Shown: positions 1-7,838 of the stretch, piece after piece
Numbering within the stretch: the first letter of the stretch is position 1
Layout: each line of letters opens with the position of its first letter
Assembly: GCF_016793485.1 (NCBI RefSeq)
Contig: NZ_JAEULZ010000046.1
Location: 62,001 to 126,000, forward strand
Length of the DNA: 64,000 nt
Direction: 5' to 3'
Source: Mesorhizobium sp.
GTDB taxonomy: Bacteria > Pseudomonadota > Alphaproteobacteria > Rhizobiales > Rhizobiaceae
Translations under genes and position numbers: made by a program
The notes under the pieces: model-generated
The model's database searches: none
Told to the model about the DNA's origin: nothing
Seen by the model: the letters and a program-made list of their open reading frames with translations, nothing else

Positions 1-101
1 ACGTCGGCGCCGAGTTGCGCGAGGGTCATGCCTCCAAGCGGAGCCGCCACAAAAGCCGAGCCTTCGACGACGCTAAGCCCCGAAAGGATGCCGCCTTTCA
101 C
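1..101 (-). CDS. CaiB/BaiF family III CoA-transferase, N-terminal fragment
   Basis: Partial gene cut by the left edge of the window; only the first 33 or so residues are visible. They read as the opening strand-turn-helix of a family III CoA-transferase (LSGLSVVEGSAFVAAPLGG, then MTLAQLGADV), where the CoA nucleotide is bound. The GTG start is chosen because it overlaps the TGA stop of the upstream MaoC gene as GTGA, the usual sign of translational coupling. The family moves CoA between carboxylic acids in the cytoplasm. It is the last visible gene of the minus-strand unit with the E1 pair and MaoC gene. The substrate cannot be told from this fragment. Confidence 0.75.
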   Translation of the reverse strand, partial: MKGGILSGLSVVEGSAFVAAPLGGMTLAQLGAD

Positions 102-1108
102 GCGAACAATCCACTCAATCGCCAGTCCAGGACATCGGAGACCTTGCCGTCCATGTCCGTGGCGCGCACCTGAGAGCGTAAATGCACGAGACCGCCTCCG
201 CTGCGAAGCGGATCCCGACCTTCGATCGTCACAGTGGAATGCAAGGTATCACCTTCATGAACCGGCCCAAGGTGGTCGCAATCGCTCCAGGCGAGGATGG
301 TGACGAGGGAAGGCAGAGCCTTGGTGATCTGCGCGGCTGCGATCCCAATGGTATGGCCACCATAGACGAGACGTTTGCCGGTCACTGTGCGATCGTGATG
401 GATGATCGCCAGATTCATCGTGAGCCGCGCCAGTTCCGGCGCACTGCTGACCACGTCTCCGCTCGCTATCCGGTATATGGTTCCCTCGCGCAGTTCGTCG
501 AAATGGGAGCCTGAGACCGATTCGCGGTAGGCGCCAAGATTCCAGTTCAAGGTGCCTTCCGACAACGTGGAAACGTCAAAATTGGCACGCGGCGGATCGG
601 TTTCCCCTTTTGGGCTTCTTGCTGCGATATCTGTTCGAGAGGGAAGCATGGCGCATCGGTCGAAATCCAGAACGGTGCGCCCCGACTGATCTTTCGTGGT
701 GATGCGCATCGTGACAAGGCCGCGCGGCGGCCGGCCCGGTTTGTTGCTCGCGGGCCGAAGCCCAATGATCGTCGTGACTGTTTTGAGGCTATCGCCGATG
801 ACGGGTATCGTCCGAAAACGGAGGCCGCGATAAAACAGATTGGCGATCGCACGCTGCGTCACCAGCGTCGATTGCCCGATCGCCATGTCCCAGGCGAAAG
901 CGGGAGAGGCGAACGGCTCTGCTCTTCCTGTCACACTTTGCGAGAGCACCCTGTCGAAAGCCAGCCTCAGCCTTCCACCGACAATCGCGTGATGTGCGGC
1001 AGCGAGCCCATCTGTCAGCCCGATCACCGGAGCGCTGTCGAAACGATCCCCGATTTCGAGATCATCGAAGTAGGGACCGTCGACATCTATCTCGGCAGGA
1101 ACATTCAT
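98..1108 (-). CDS. MaoC-like (double hot-dog) acyl-CoA hydratase/dehydratase
   Basis: About 336 residues starting MNVPAEIDVDGPYFDDLEIG, which fits a two-hot-dog MaoC protein: one half at roughly residues 12-160, the second from about 190 to the end. The opening DDLEIGDRF and the later GLRFRTIPVIGDSL and HEGDTLHSTV segments match the repeated FxxLxxGD and GDTL signatures of this fold. Such proteins hydrate or dehydrate enoyl-CoA or mesaconyl-CoA-type thioesters in the cytoplasm. An in-frame ATG lies farther upstream at 1297, but it would place 63 extra non-conserved residues inside the preceding gene, so 1108 is preferred. The stop overlaps the downstream CoA-transferase start by four bases. 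The exact substrate is unknown. Confidence 0.7.
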   Translation of the reverse strand: MNVPAEIDVDGPYFDDLEIGDRFDSAPVIGLTDGLAAAHHAIVGGRLRLAFDRVLSQSVTGRAEPFASPAFAWDMAIGQSTLVTQRAIANLFYRGLRFRTIPVIGDSLKTVTTIIGLRPASNKPGRPPRGLVTMRITTKDQSGRTVLDFDRCAMLPSRTDIAARSPKGETDPPRANFDVSTLSEGTLNWNLGAYRESVSGSHFDELREGTIYRIASGDVVSSAPELARLTMNLAIIHHDRTVTGKRLVYGGHTIGIAAAQITKALPSLVTILAWSDCDHLGPVHEGDTLHSTVTIEGRDPLRSGGGLVHLRSQVRATDMDGKVSDVLDWRLSGLFA

Positions 1109-1140
1109 GTCGCTGCGTCCAGAAATATCCGGCGCGAAGC

Positions 1141-1425
1141 CTAGCTTCCGCCCGGGTCTGAAGGATGACGAGCAAGCGGGTTCACCTTCACCTTCAGCCA
1201 AGGGAAGAGCGGCAACGACGCCAACGCCTCGTGCAAGGCGGTGGCATCTGGGGCGTACCAGATGCCGAAATTCGCCCAACGTCCCGGCTGGCGCCAAAGC
1301 CTGCGGATCGTTCCCGCCGCAGCGAGCTCCTTCGCGCGCCGACCTTCAGCAGCAATCAGCTCCGCTTTCTGCTTCGGGTCGCCGTCAGGCGGAAACGTGA
1401 CCTCTATTTCGACCAGAAATTCCAT
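1141..1425 (-). CDS. Muconolactone delta-isomerase-like protein
   Basis: A 94-residue protein of the size and pattern of the muconolactone isomerase (CatC) family: MEFLVEIEVTFPPD at the start, then RAKELAAAGTIRRLWRQPG and a central NFGIWYAPDATALHEALASL followed by LPLFPWLKVKVNPLARHP. CatC isomerises muconolactone to the enol-lactone in the ortho-cleavage pathway and forms a decamer. No catA or catB accompanies it here, so it may act on another lactone or be a small ferredoxin-like-fold protein of related shape. The start is supported by a strong GGAGGAG ribosome-binding site. It overlaps the end of the E1 alpha gene by 22 bases, consistent with one operon. Confidence 0.75.
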   Translation of the reverse strand: MEFLVEIEVTFPPDGDPKQKAELIAAEGRRAKELAAAGTIRRLWRQPGRWANFGIWYAPDATALHEALASLPLFPWLKVKVNPLARHPSDPGGS

Positions 1426-2438
1426 CGCTGGTCTCCTCCGGCCGAGTACGCGCCGACATGTGACATGATTTCATCCAGTGCCGGTCCGGGCGACTCGAGG
1501 ACTTCGGCGGTGGCTGCTTCGACGGCGTCGCGAACATCCGCCTTCAGTTTGTCCAGCCCGCCTTCGGCCAGCACGTTTTCTCCGACGAGCCGGTTGGCCA
1601 GAATGTCGATCGGATCACGCTTCAGCCAGGCATCGAGTTCACCTGCCGGGCGGTATGTGGCGGGGTCGGAACGTGAGTGGCCTGAATAGCGGTAGGTCTT
1701 CATTTCAACCAACGTAGGGCCTTCGCCCCGACGGGCGCGGGCGACCGCCTTTGCCATCGCCTCGGCGACTTTGTCGGAGTCCTGACCGTCGACGATGTCG
1801 CTGGGCATGTTGTAGCTGCCGGCTCTGACCGCGATGTCTTCGACTGGGGTGGACAGTTGGATGCGCGTGTATTCGCCGTAGAGATTGTTCTCGCAGACGA
1901 AGACGACCGGCAGTTTCCTGATGGCGGCGAAGTTCAGCGACTCGTGGAAGGCGCCGATGTTTGCCGAACCGTCTCCAAAGATGGAGACCGCGATGCGGTC
2001 GTTGCCGCGAGCGCGTGCTGCCATGGCAGCGCCGCAGGCTATGGGCAAACCGGCACCGATGATGGCTGCCGTCGGAAGCAGCCCGACGCTGGGCTCGACG
2101 AGATGCATCGAGCCGCCCAGGCCGCCGGCACAGCCGATGACGCGGCCGCAGATTTCCCCGAGCACCGCCGCTGGCGTGACGCCAAGCGCAAGTGCGTGTC
2201 CGTGGCCGCGATAGGTGCAGGTAACGATGTCGTCAGGGTCAATCGATCGCGCGATACCGACCGACACCGCTTCCTGTCCGTTTGCCAGGTGCGTGCTTCC
2301 CCGCACATGCCCCTCAGCGAACAGCTTCTGGATGCGCTCTTCGACGGCGCGAATCTCGACCATGCGCGTCAACTGCTCGAGCCTGTCCTGCAGAGCCTCG
2401 CGGCGCGCAATGGGGGAATTTGAGTTGGAGATGGTCAT
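1404..2438 (-). CDS. Thiamine-diphosphate 2-oxoacid/acetoin dehydrogenase E1, alpha subunit
   Basis: About 344 residues. The ThDP-binding motif runs from GDG (about 155-157) to NN (about 184-185), and the RGHGHALALG and SGHSRSDPATYR segments are typical of E1 alpha subunits of acetoin, pyruvate and branched-chain complexes. With E1 beta it would decarboxylate a 2-oxo acid or cleave acetoin and pass the acyl group to a lipoyl lysine. The ATG at 2438 overlaps the TGA of the E1 beta gene (ATGA), so it is preferred over the in-frame ATG at 2456. Gene order beta-alpha is the reverse of the common alpha-beta. No E2 acyltransferase or E3 gene is nearby; the only lipoyl domain in the window is the small protein at 7601-7837. 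Confidence 0.9.
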   Translation of the reverse strand: MTISNSNSPIARREALQDRLEQLTRMVEIRAVEERIQKLFAEGHVRGSTHLANGQEAVSVGIARSIDPDDIVTCTYRGHGHALALGVTPAAVLGEICGRVIGCAGGLGGSMHLVEPSVGLLPTAAIIGAGLPIACGAAMAARARGNDRIAVSIFGDGSANIGAFHESLNFAAIRKLPVVFVCENNLYGEYTRIQLSTPVEDIAVRAGSYNMPSDIVDGQDSDKVAEAMAKAVARARRGEGPTLVEMKTYRYSGHSRSDPATYRPAGELDAWLKRDPIDILANRLVGENVLAEGGLDKLKADVRDAVEAATAEVLESPGPALDEIMSHVGAYSAGGDQRWNFWSK

Positions 2439-3448
2439 GCTGCAGTCCTCCACCACGGCGCGGGCGATTTGTTTGTTGAGACCAAGGCCTCGACCTGCTC
2501 GGCCACGTAAGCCGGGCTTGGCAGAAATCGTGCCTCCAGCGTTCCATTATACGGTACCGGTGCGTCTGGCAGCGTTATCCTGTGCGGCGGCGCCTTCAGC
2601 GAGCCGAACTTCTCGACGGCGATATGGGAAACGACATCGCCTCCCCAACCGCTGCCAGCCGGTGCTTCCTCAAGCGTCACCAGCCTGCCAGTGCGCCCGA
2701 CAGACTCCGCCACGGTCTTGCGATCCCACGGCCAAAGCGTCAGGAGGTCGATGACCTCGATATTGGCCTTGCTGCTCTCGGCTGCGGCCAGCGCCACACG
2801 CACCATCGACCCGCACGTAACAATCGTCGCGTCGGTTCCAGCTCTTACGATCTCCGCCTTGCCAAGCGGTATGCGGTAGCTGCTGTCGAATTCGTATTCC
2901 TCGCGCTCGGCGTAGAGTATGCGCGGCTCAAGGATGACCACAGGGTCCGGATCCTCGATCGCAGACCGCAACAGGCCGTAGGTGGTGCGCGCATTGCTGG
3001 TCACTGCGACCTTCAATCCGGGCGTTCCCCTGAACCAGTGATCGAGCATCTGCGAATGCTGGCATCCAAAGCCCTGGCCGGCGCCTGCTGATGCGCGAAC
3101 AACGAGCGGGGCAGTCAGTTGGCCGCGTGACAGGTAGCGCATGGTCGCCGCCTGCGTCGTCAGCTGGTCGAGCGCAACTCCGATGAACTCGATGAACATC
3201 ATCTCGACCACAGGTTTCATGCCGCAAACGGCCGCGCCCACCGCAGCGCCCATGAAGGCCATTTCAGAGATTGGCGTGTCGATGACGCGGTCGGGACCAT
3301 GAGCTGCCAGAAGCCCCTCCGTGACTTTGAATGGGCCGCCGGCCGCAGCGATGTCTTCGCCCATCATGATGACGGTGGGATCGTCCTTCATAGCGTCGTC
3401 AAGCGCCCTCAGGACCGCCTGCCGTATCCAGATTTTAGCCAAGTTCAA
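2435..3448 (-). CDS. Thiamine-diphosphate 2-oxoacid/acetoin dehydrogenase E1, beta subunit
   Basis: A 337-residue transketolase-like pyrimidine-binding subunit: MGEDIAAAGGPFKVTEGL near the N-terminus, RVIDTPISEMAFMGAAVGAA and the QHSQMLDHWFRGTPGLKV region are hallmark E1 beta segments. It pairs with the alpha subunit encoded just downstream to form the heterotetrameric E1. The C-terminal transketolase domain contains GSMVRVAL and EVIDLLTLWPWD. It starts a unit (beta, alpha, isomerase, MaoC, CoA-transferase) preceded by a 91-base gap holding a LacI-type operator-like site, so it probably has its own promoter. Acetoin, pyruvate and branched 2-oxoacid specificity cannot be separated by eye. Confidence 0.9.
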   Translation of the reverse strand: MNLAKIWIRQAVLRALDDAMKDDPTVIMMGEDIAAAGGPFKVTEGLLAAHGPDRVIDTPISEMAFMGAAVGAAVCGMKPVVEMMFIEFIGVALDQLTTQAATMRYLSRGQLTAPLVVRASAGAGQGFGCQHSQMLDHWFRGTPGLKVAVTSNARTTYGLLRSAIEDPDPVVILEPRILYAEREEYEFDSSYRIPLGKAEIVRAGTDATIVTCGSMVRVALAAAESSKANIEVIDLLTLWPWDRKTVAESVGRTGRLVTLEEAPAGSGWGGDVVSHIAVEKFGSLKAPPHRITLPDAPVPYNGTLEARFLPSPAYVAEQVEALVSTNKSPAPWWRTAA

Positions 3449-3512
3449 GACCTCCCGATGCCTGTTCCTCAGTGCCGTGCAGCCCGCAAAGCTAACGCAG
3501 AGGATAAAAATT

Positions 3513-3526
3513 TGGAAACGTTTTTA
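3513..3526. promoter_or_regulatory. LacI-type operator-like site
   Basis: The sequence TGGAAACGTTTTTA has a CG-centred palindromic core (AAACGTTT) of the kind bound by LacI-family repressors. It lies in the 91-base gap upstream of the E1 beta gene. It shares the AAACGTTT core with the perfect site at 23448-23461 next to the lacI-family gene. Confidence 0.5.
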
Positions 3527-3539
3527 TTTCTGTCAGCCA

Positions 3540-4013
3540 TCATTCTGGCTTGTAGCTTCCGAACGCTTGCGCGCTCTGGATAAGTTCGACACGAAACCCG
3601 TCCGGATCGATGAGATAAACGGCTTTTCCGCCCTTGTTCGGCCCGATTGTCGGCGTCACGGGTGGCGATACCGATTGCACGCCCATTGCCGTGAGCTTCT
3701 CATAGAACGACAGGAGATCGTCGACGTTAAATGCTATGTGACCGTTGCCGATATTGCCGTTTCGCATATCGACGGTGGCTTGTTCGACATTGCGATATTC
3801 GAGCAGCTCGAGGCAGACATCCGTACCCGGTAGCCGCAGGATGGCGCCGTGCAGATCGACCGTCGGGTACCCGACCAGTTCGGCAATGTAGGCCGCCCGC
3901 GGATTCCACTGAAATGCCAGCTCAAACCCGAGCACGTCGCGATAGAAGGCGATCGACCTTTCAAGGGACCGAACCGTAAAGCCGGTATGATGCATCTTGG
4001 TGATCTTGGCCAA
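3540..4013 (-). CDS. VOC (glyoxalase/epimerase-like) family protein
   Basis: A 157-residue vicinal-oxygen-chelate protein with two beta-alpha-beta-beta-beta modules: MHHTGFTVRSLERSIAFYRDVLGF at the start and GHIAFNVDDL in the second half. Likely metal ligands are the N-terminal His, Glu in LELLEY, His in GHIAF and Glu in FRVELIQ, a pattern shared with methylmalonyl-CoA epimerase and glyoxalase I. It probably performs a metal-dependent isomerisation, epimerisation or lyase step in the local pathway. A related protein is encoded at 12945-13430 and shares the GYP...LPG...LEL pattern. It lies 41 bases after the SDR gene on the same strand. Confidence 0.8.
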   Translation of the reverse strand: MAKITKMHHTGFTVRSLERSIAFYRDVLGFELAFQWNPRAAYIAELVGYPTVDLHGAILRLPGTDVCLELLEYRNVEQATVDMRNGNIGNGHIAFNVDDLLSFYEKLTAMGVQSVSPPVTPTIGPNKGGKAVYLIDPDGFRVELIQSAQAFGSYKPE

Positions 4014-4054
4014 TTCACTCTCCGTTGGGCCGTGTGTCCGCTTGGGACGTCGCG

Positions 4055-4852
4055 TTATGCCGTCAGATAGCCGTCATCACACATCACCACGTGTCCGGTG
4101 ACCAATTCAGATGCATCGCTTGCCAGGAATACGGCCGTTCCGATCAGCTCCCTTGGCAAGCCGAGGCGCGGGCGCAGCATTCGCGCTTTGATGAAGTCGG
4201 CAGTGATGGATGTCGTCGATCCGGCAGCCTTGGTCAGTGGTGACTCCATCAACGTCGGCCCGATCCCGTTGACACGGACTCCGCGGTCTCGCCATTCGAG
4301 GGCCAGCCCCTTGGTGATCTGGAGCACGCCCCCCTTTGACGCCAGATAGGCGCTTGCCCAGGGGTAGCCGACGAACGAGCCGATCGACGCTATGTTGATG
4401 ATGCTGCCCTTCTCCTGCGCAAGCATCACGCGCCCAAAGGCCTGGCAGCAGAAGTACGTGCCCTTGAGGTTGAGATCGAGGATGAAATTGAACTTGTCCT
4501 CGGGGAAGTCCTCCGCCGGGCTGCGAAAGGCCGAACCGGCACTGTTGACGAGGATGTCCACCCGTCCATGATCGCGGCTGATTGTCTCCGCGAGCGAGAA
4601 GCATTGCTCCCTCTTCGTCACGTCCAGTTCGGCGACGATAGCCGTGCCGCCCTGTTGCTTGATCGTGTCGCGGGTTGCCTCGGCGCCTGCGGTGTTCACG
4701 TCGGCGACGATCACCGTAACGCCTAGCTGTGCATAGCCGATCGAAATCGCCGCTCCGAGCCCGCTTCCACCACCGGTGACCACAGCCACCCGTCCTCTCA
4801 GGTCGAACAGGGTCGCCGCATAATTTTCCGGGACGGTTGTTTCAGCGTTCAT
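4055..4852 (-). CDS. Short-chain dehydrogenase/reductase (SDR)
   Basis: A 265-residue classical SDR. The Rossmann cofactor motif TGGGSGLG is near residue 27, an Asp-containing VADVN segment follows (suggesting NAD preference), then NSAG, a catalytic Ser in NIASIGSF and the YLASK active-site Tyr-Lys. It would oxidise a secondary alcohol or reduce a ketone of an intermediate made by the neighbouring enolase-superfamily enzyme. It lies 48 bases downstream of the gene at 4901-6034, apparently in one transcript. The substrate is unknown; sugar or sugar-acid dehydrogenases of the gluconate 5-dehydrogenase type are plausible relatives. Confidence 0.9.
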   Translation of the reverse strand: MNAETTVPENYAATLFDLRGRVAVVTGGGSGLGAAISIGYAQLGVTVIVADVNTAGAEATRDTIKQQGGTAIVAELDVTKREQCFSLAETISRDHGRVDILVNSAGSAFRSPAEDFPEDKFNFILDLNLKGTYFCCQAFGRVMLAQEKGSIINIASIGSFVGYPWASAYLASKGGVLQITKGLALEWRDRGVRVNGIGPTLMESPLTKAAGSTTSITADFIKARMLRPRLGLPRELIGTAVFLASDASELVTGHVVMCDDGYLTA

Positions 4853-4900
4853 CGTGTACCTCGACAGTTCATCGGCCAGAATGCCAGCAATCCCTTATGG

Positions 4901-6034
4901 CTACTCAAGAATGTGGTCGGGGTCATTGTGCGGCTGGCTTAGGCACCATTCCTTGTCGATCATCTTGCCGAACCCAGGCCCTTGCGGCAGCGGCTTCATC
5001 AGCCCGCCTGAGATGATCTCTGGCTGCGCGAGGGCATCATCGTAGGGATGCACCCCGGTCCAAGGTACCCCCCATTCGATCGGCTTGTCGTCGAAGCCCC
5101 AGGCGCTGAACACCTGGCTGTGAGTATGCGGAAACATATGTGGGCCAAAGTCTACGCCAGCAGCGAGACACTCATCTATGATTGCGCGACCTCCCGTGAT
5201 GCCGCCCATGCAGGTGAGGTCCACCCGGACGCGATCGACCGATCCCGCCAAAATGAATGCTTCAGGGAAGTAAGGGCCGCCTTGTTCGTCGCCCTGCCAG
5301 ATAGGCATCGGAACACGCTTGCGCAGTTCCGCGAGCATTCCGGCGTTGCCCGGCGGGAAGATGTCTTCGATGCAGCCCATGTCCAGTTCGGCGATGCTGT
5401 TGGCATAGGCAGCGGCGTCGTCGACAGTCTTGAACATCCAAACCAGGTCTGTACCCAGCCATGCATCCGGCGCGGCCTTGCGCGCTGCGGCCAGCCGGGC
5501 CTTGGATATCTCCCAGGTTGCTCCCATTGGAGCTTTGAAGCGCCGCCATCCATTGGCATAGAATTCCGCCGTCTGCGCACCGGTCTTTTCTGGTGGCATG
5601 ATCGCGGGCGGGTATCCGATGATGCAAGTTGCCGGCATCGGCTTCACCGTGCCTCCAAGGAACTCGGCAATCGACTTGTCGGCGATCTTTGCGGCGACGT
5701 CCCAGACGGCGAGATCGACGATCGAAAGCGCTCGCAGCCCGACGCCGGCGCTGTGTGACCCGTAGGAGCGCCCTTTCGTGGTCCTGAATGTTCCTTCGCG
5801 ATCCGCGATGTCAGTGCCTATGTAAACCGGCGCGATGGTTTTCCGTATCTGTTCGGCGACTGCGCCATCTCTTGTCAGCGTGAAGGCCCAGCCTTCGTGC
5901 CCTGACGATGTCCGAACCCTGACGGTGGCGAATTCGCGGATTTTCATAACCCAGTCGCCAAAGATGACAGGCGCCGGCAACTGAGCTTGAATGGTGGCCA
6001 CGCTCACGTCGGTTATGGTTGAAAAACCTGGCAT
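4901..6034 (-). CDS. Mandelate racemase/muconate lactonizing enzyme family protein
   Basis: A 377-residue enolase-superfamily protein. The N-terminal capping domain covers roughly residues 1-130 and a TIM barrel follows. Lys near 167 (RRFKAPMG) is the likely general base; metal ligands appear as Asp in GTDLVW (about 196), Glu in CIEDIFPP (about 223) and acidic residues in QGDEQGG (about 249-250); His residues in GPHMFPHTH lie near the usual acid/base position. Such enzymes dehydrate acid sugars or cycloisomerise lactones after metal-assisted proton abstraction. It heads the minus-strand operon, and the upstream gap holds two tandem operator-like repeats shared with the divergent ABC ATPase gene. 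Confidence 0.9.
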   Translation of the reverse strand: MPGFSTITDVSVATIQAQLPAPVIFGDWVMKIREFATVRVRTSSGHEGWAFTLTRDGAVAEQIRKTIAPVYIGTDIADREGTFRTTKGRSYGSHSAGVGLRALSIVDLAVWDVAAKIADKSIAEFLGGTVKPMPATCIIGYPPAIMPPEKTGAQTAEFYANGWRRFKAPMGATWEISKARLAAARKAAPDAWLGTDLVWMFKTVDDAAAYANSIAELDMGCIEDIFPPGNAGMLAELRKRVPMPIWQGDEQGGPYFPEAFILAGSVDRVRVDLTCMGGITGGRAIIDECLAAGVDFGPHMFPHTHSQVFSAWGFDDKPIEWGVPWTGVHPYDDALAQPEIISGGLMKPLPQGPGFGKMIDKEWCLSQPHNDPDHILE

Positions 6035-6099
6035 ACAATCCCCCTCCCAAGGGTCGGCTTGCCTCGAAGATCGAAATCACCATAGCCCCACGATTTTGC

Positions 6100-6138
6100 T
6101 TGGTCAACCGATTGATCTAGTTTGGTCAAACGATTGAC
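6100..6138. promoter_or_regulatory. Tandem operator-like repeats in a divergent promoter
   Basis: Two near-identical 17-base copies, TTGGTCAACCGATTGAT (6100-6116) and TTGGTCAAACGATTGAC (6122-6138), repeat at a 22-base period, two helical turns. Each contains an inverted repeat GTCAA-N4-TTGA(C/T) centred on CG. They sit between divergent genes, so a dimeric regulator (LacI-like or GntR-like) probably binds side by side here. Confidence 0.6.
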
Positions 6139-6252
6139 ATAGTCATTTTTATCGCTAGTGTCGGTGATGTGGTCTGGTTATCCGATAGGGGTGATCCGAC
6201 GGAATTTCTCGACGGTTCCGCAGCTTGAGGTGTCGTCGTCCAAGGGGTGTCG

Positions 6253-7425
6253 ATGGGGTCGATCAGCCTTAGAAAAGTGGGCAAGGCTTACGGCGCGGTT
6301 GAAGCCGTGAGGGCAGTCGACCTGGAGATCGAAAATGGCGAGTTCGTCGTTTTCGTCGGACCATCCGGATGCGGTAAGTCGACGCTGCTGCGCATGATCG
6401 CCGGCCTTGAAACCATCACTTCGGGCGAGATCAGGATCAATGGTCACGTCATGAACGACGTATCGCCGAGAGATCGCGACATCGCCATGGTGTTCCAGAG
6501 CTATGCGCTCTATCCGCAGATGACCGTCCGGGAAAATATTGCCTTTGCCCTGGAGTTGCGAAAGCTGCCGAAAGCGGACATCGAGGATCGGGTAAACGAA
6601 GCGGCGCGCATTCTTGATCTAACCGACCTGCTGGATCGCAAGCCGAAGCAGCTTTCCGGCGGTCAGCGGCAACGCGTCGCGATGGGTCGAGCGATCGTCC
6701 GCAATCCTGAAGCGTTTTTGCTGGATGAACCGCTTTCCAATCTGGATGCCAAGTTGCGGGTCCAGCTTCGTGCGGAACTGAGCCGCCTCCACGCGCGTCT
6801 TGGCGTGACGACGATCCATGTCACCCACGATCAGGTCGAGGCAATGACGCTGGGAAGCCGCGTGGCAGTCTTCTCGCGCGGCACCTTGCAGCAGTACGAC
6901 ACGCCCCGCGCTTTGTATCATGAGCCTGCGAACATCTTTGTGGCAGGCTTCATCGGCAGCCCGGCGATGAACTTCATTGAAGCCGAAATTGTCGAGGCGG
7001 CCGATGGCTTGGTGACCGTCGAGATTGGCGGCAGCCGTGCAGTCGTCATGCCAAAAACGGCAGGCCTCGAATTGCAGCCGGGAAGCAAGGCAATTCTCGG
7101 CATCAGGCCCGAGCATTTGTCCTGGCAACCCGCCGACGAGGGCACCGCAGGTCGCTTCGTTGCAAGTGTCGAACTGGTCGAGCATCTGGAGCCGGAATCC
7201 TTCATCGCGGTCGCTCCGAAGGTCGCTTCGGTTTCCGTAAAAACTGCCGACGATTATGCCTTGGATGCTCCAGCAGATGCCGCCGAGCTTGTCCGCCGCG
7301 AGGCCCGTCTGCTGGTTTTGCGCGTCGATGCAGGCTCGGTTCCACCACGGGGAAGCACGCTTGAACTCGTGGTTGACGGCAGCAAGGCTCACTTGTTCGA
7401 TTTCAAGACCGGCGTGGCTTTGTGA
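6253..7425 (+). CDS. CUT1-type sugar ABC transporter ATP-binding protein (orphan)
   Basis: About 390 residues with a full MalK/UgpC layout: Walker [11 protein letters not shown]-loop in [12 protein letters not shown], signature [14 protein letters not shown], Walker [12 protein letters not shown], the switch His in HVTHD, and a C-terminal regulatory TOBE domain (GIRPEHL). It would energise uptake through a pair of CUT1 permeases, yet no CUT1 permease or binding protein is encoded in the window. The ATG at 6253 is chosen because AAGGGG lies five bases upstream; a GTG two codons earlier is possible. It opens a plus-strand operon that continues with a lipoyl protein, a hydratase and a CoA-transferase. 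It may serve permeases encoded elsewhere. Confidence 0.9.
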   Translation: MGSISLRKVGKAYGAVEAVRAVDLEIENGEFVVFVGPSGCGKSTLLRMIAGLETITSGEIRINGHVMNDVSPRDRDIAMVFQSYALYPQMTVRENIAFALELRKLPKADIEDRVNEAARILDLTDLLDRKPKQLSGGQRQRVAMGRAIVRNPEAFLLDEPLSNLDAKLRVQLRAELSRLHARLGVTTIHVTHDQVEAMTLGSRVAVFSRGTLQQYDTPRALYHEPANIFVAGFIGSPAMNFIEAEIVEAADGLVTVEIGGSRAVVMPKTAGLELQPGSKAILGIRPEHLSWQPADEGTAGRFVASVELVEHLEPESFIAVAPKVASVSVKTADDYALDAPADAAELVRREARLLVLRVDAGSVPPRGSTLELVVDGSKAHLFDFKTGVAL

Positions 7426-7616
7426 TGGCCCCGAATTTCATGCGGATTCCCAAGGAAACCAAGCAAAAGCGACCTTGGCTGAACCCTCGCATTCTGGCAT
7501 CGAAAGGTGGGGCGTTGTTGTCGCCCTTCCGTTCAGTTCGCAGCCTTGCTGAGGAAGAGCGGAGCTTCCTCAATAAGGCTCATAAAACGGAGAATGGAAG
7601 ATGCGTTCCACGCTAA
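7425..7616 (+). CDS. Small hypothetical ORF, doubtful
   Basis: A 63-residue reading frame starts on a TGATG overlap with the stop of the ABC ATPase gene and ends 16 bases inside the lipoyl-domain gene. The product ([18 protein letters not shown]...) is basic, with no recognisable domain, signal or membrane segment. The overlap at both ends is what a coupled small gene would show, but the sequence could equally be an untranslated spacer. Nothing supports a function. Confidence 0.25.
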   Translation: MAPNFMRIPKETKQKRPWLNPRILASKGGALLSPFRSVRSLAEEERSFLNKAHKTENGRCVPR

Positions 7617-7837
7617 AGATGCCGAAGGTCGGCGACGCCGTAGACGAAGTTGTCATCAGTGAAATTCAGGCAAAGGTCGGCGACAAGGTCGCCGAGGGGC
7701 AGACGCTCTTTGTCGTCGAAACCGACAAGACGCAGGTTGAAGTTCCCGCTCCATTTGCCGGCACCGTTGTCGAGATCAAGATCGCTGCCGGGGATGATGT
7801 AAAGACCGGTGCGCCAACGATGGTGCTTGAGGTCTGA
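7601..7837 (+). CDS. Stand-alone lipoyl (biotinyl/lipoyl attachment) domain protein
   Basis: A 78-residue protein that is almost only a lipoyl domain: two symmetric halves of a flattened beta barrel with the ETDKTQVEVPAP hairpin exposing Lys43, the expected lipoylation site (Met-Lys-Met of biotin carriers is absent). In 2-oxoacid dehydrogenase E2 proteins this domain carries the acyl group from E1. Here there is no subunit-binding segment and no acyltransferase domain. Neighbouring genes encode a MaoC hydratase and a CoA-transferase, and the E1 pair lies 4 kb away on the other strand. It is too short for glycine-cleavage H protein. It may be a free acyl carrier for that E1. Confidence 0.85.
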   Translation: MRSTLKMPKVGDAVDEVVISEIQAKVGDKVAEGQTLFVVETDKTQVEVPAPFAGTVVEIKIAAGDDVKTGAPTMVLEV

Positions 7838-7838
7838 C

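Noticed and set aside
7601-7837. Glycine cleavage H protein
   Set aside because: Too short (78 residues against about 125) and lacks the H-protein N-terminal strands; also no gcvT or gcvP nearby.
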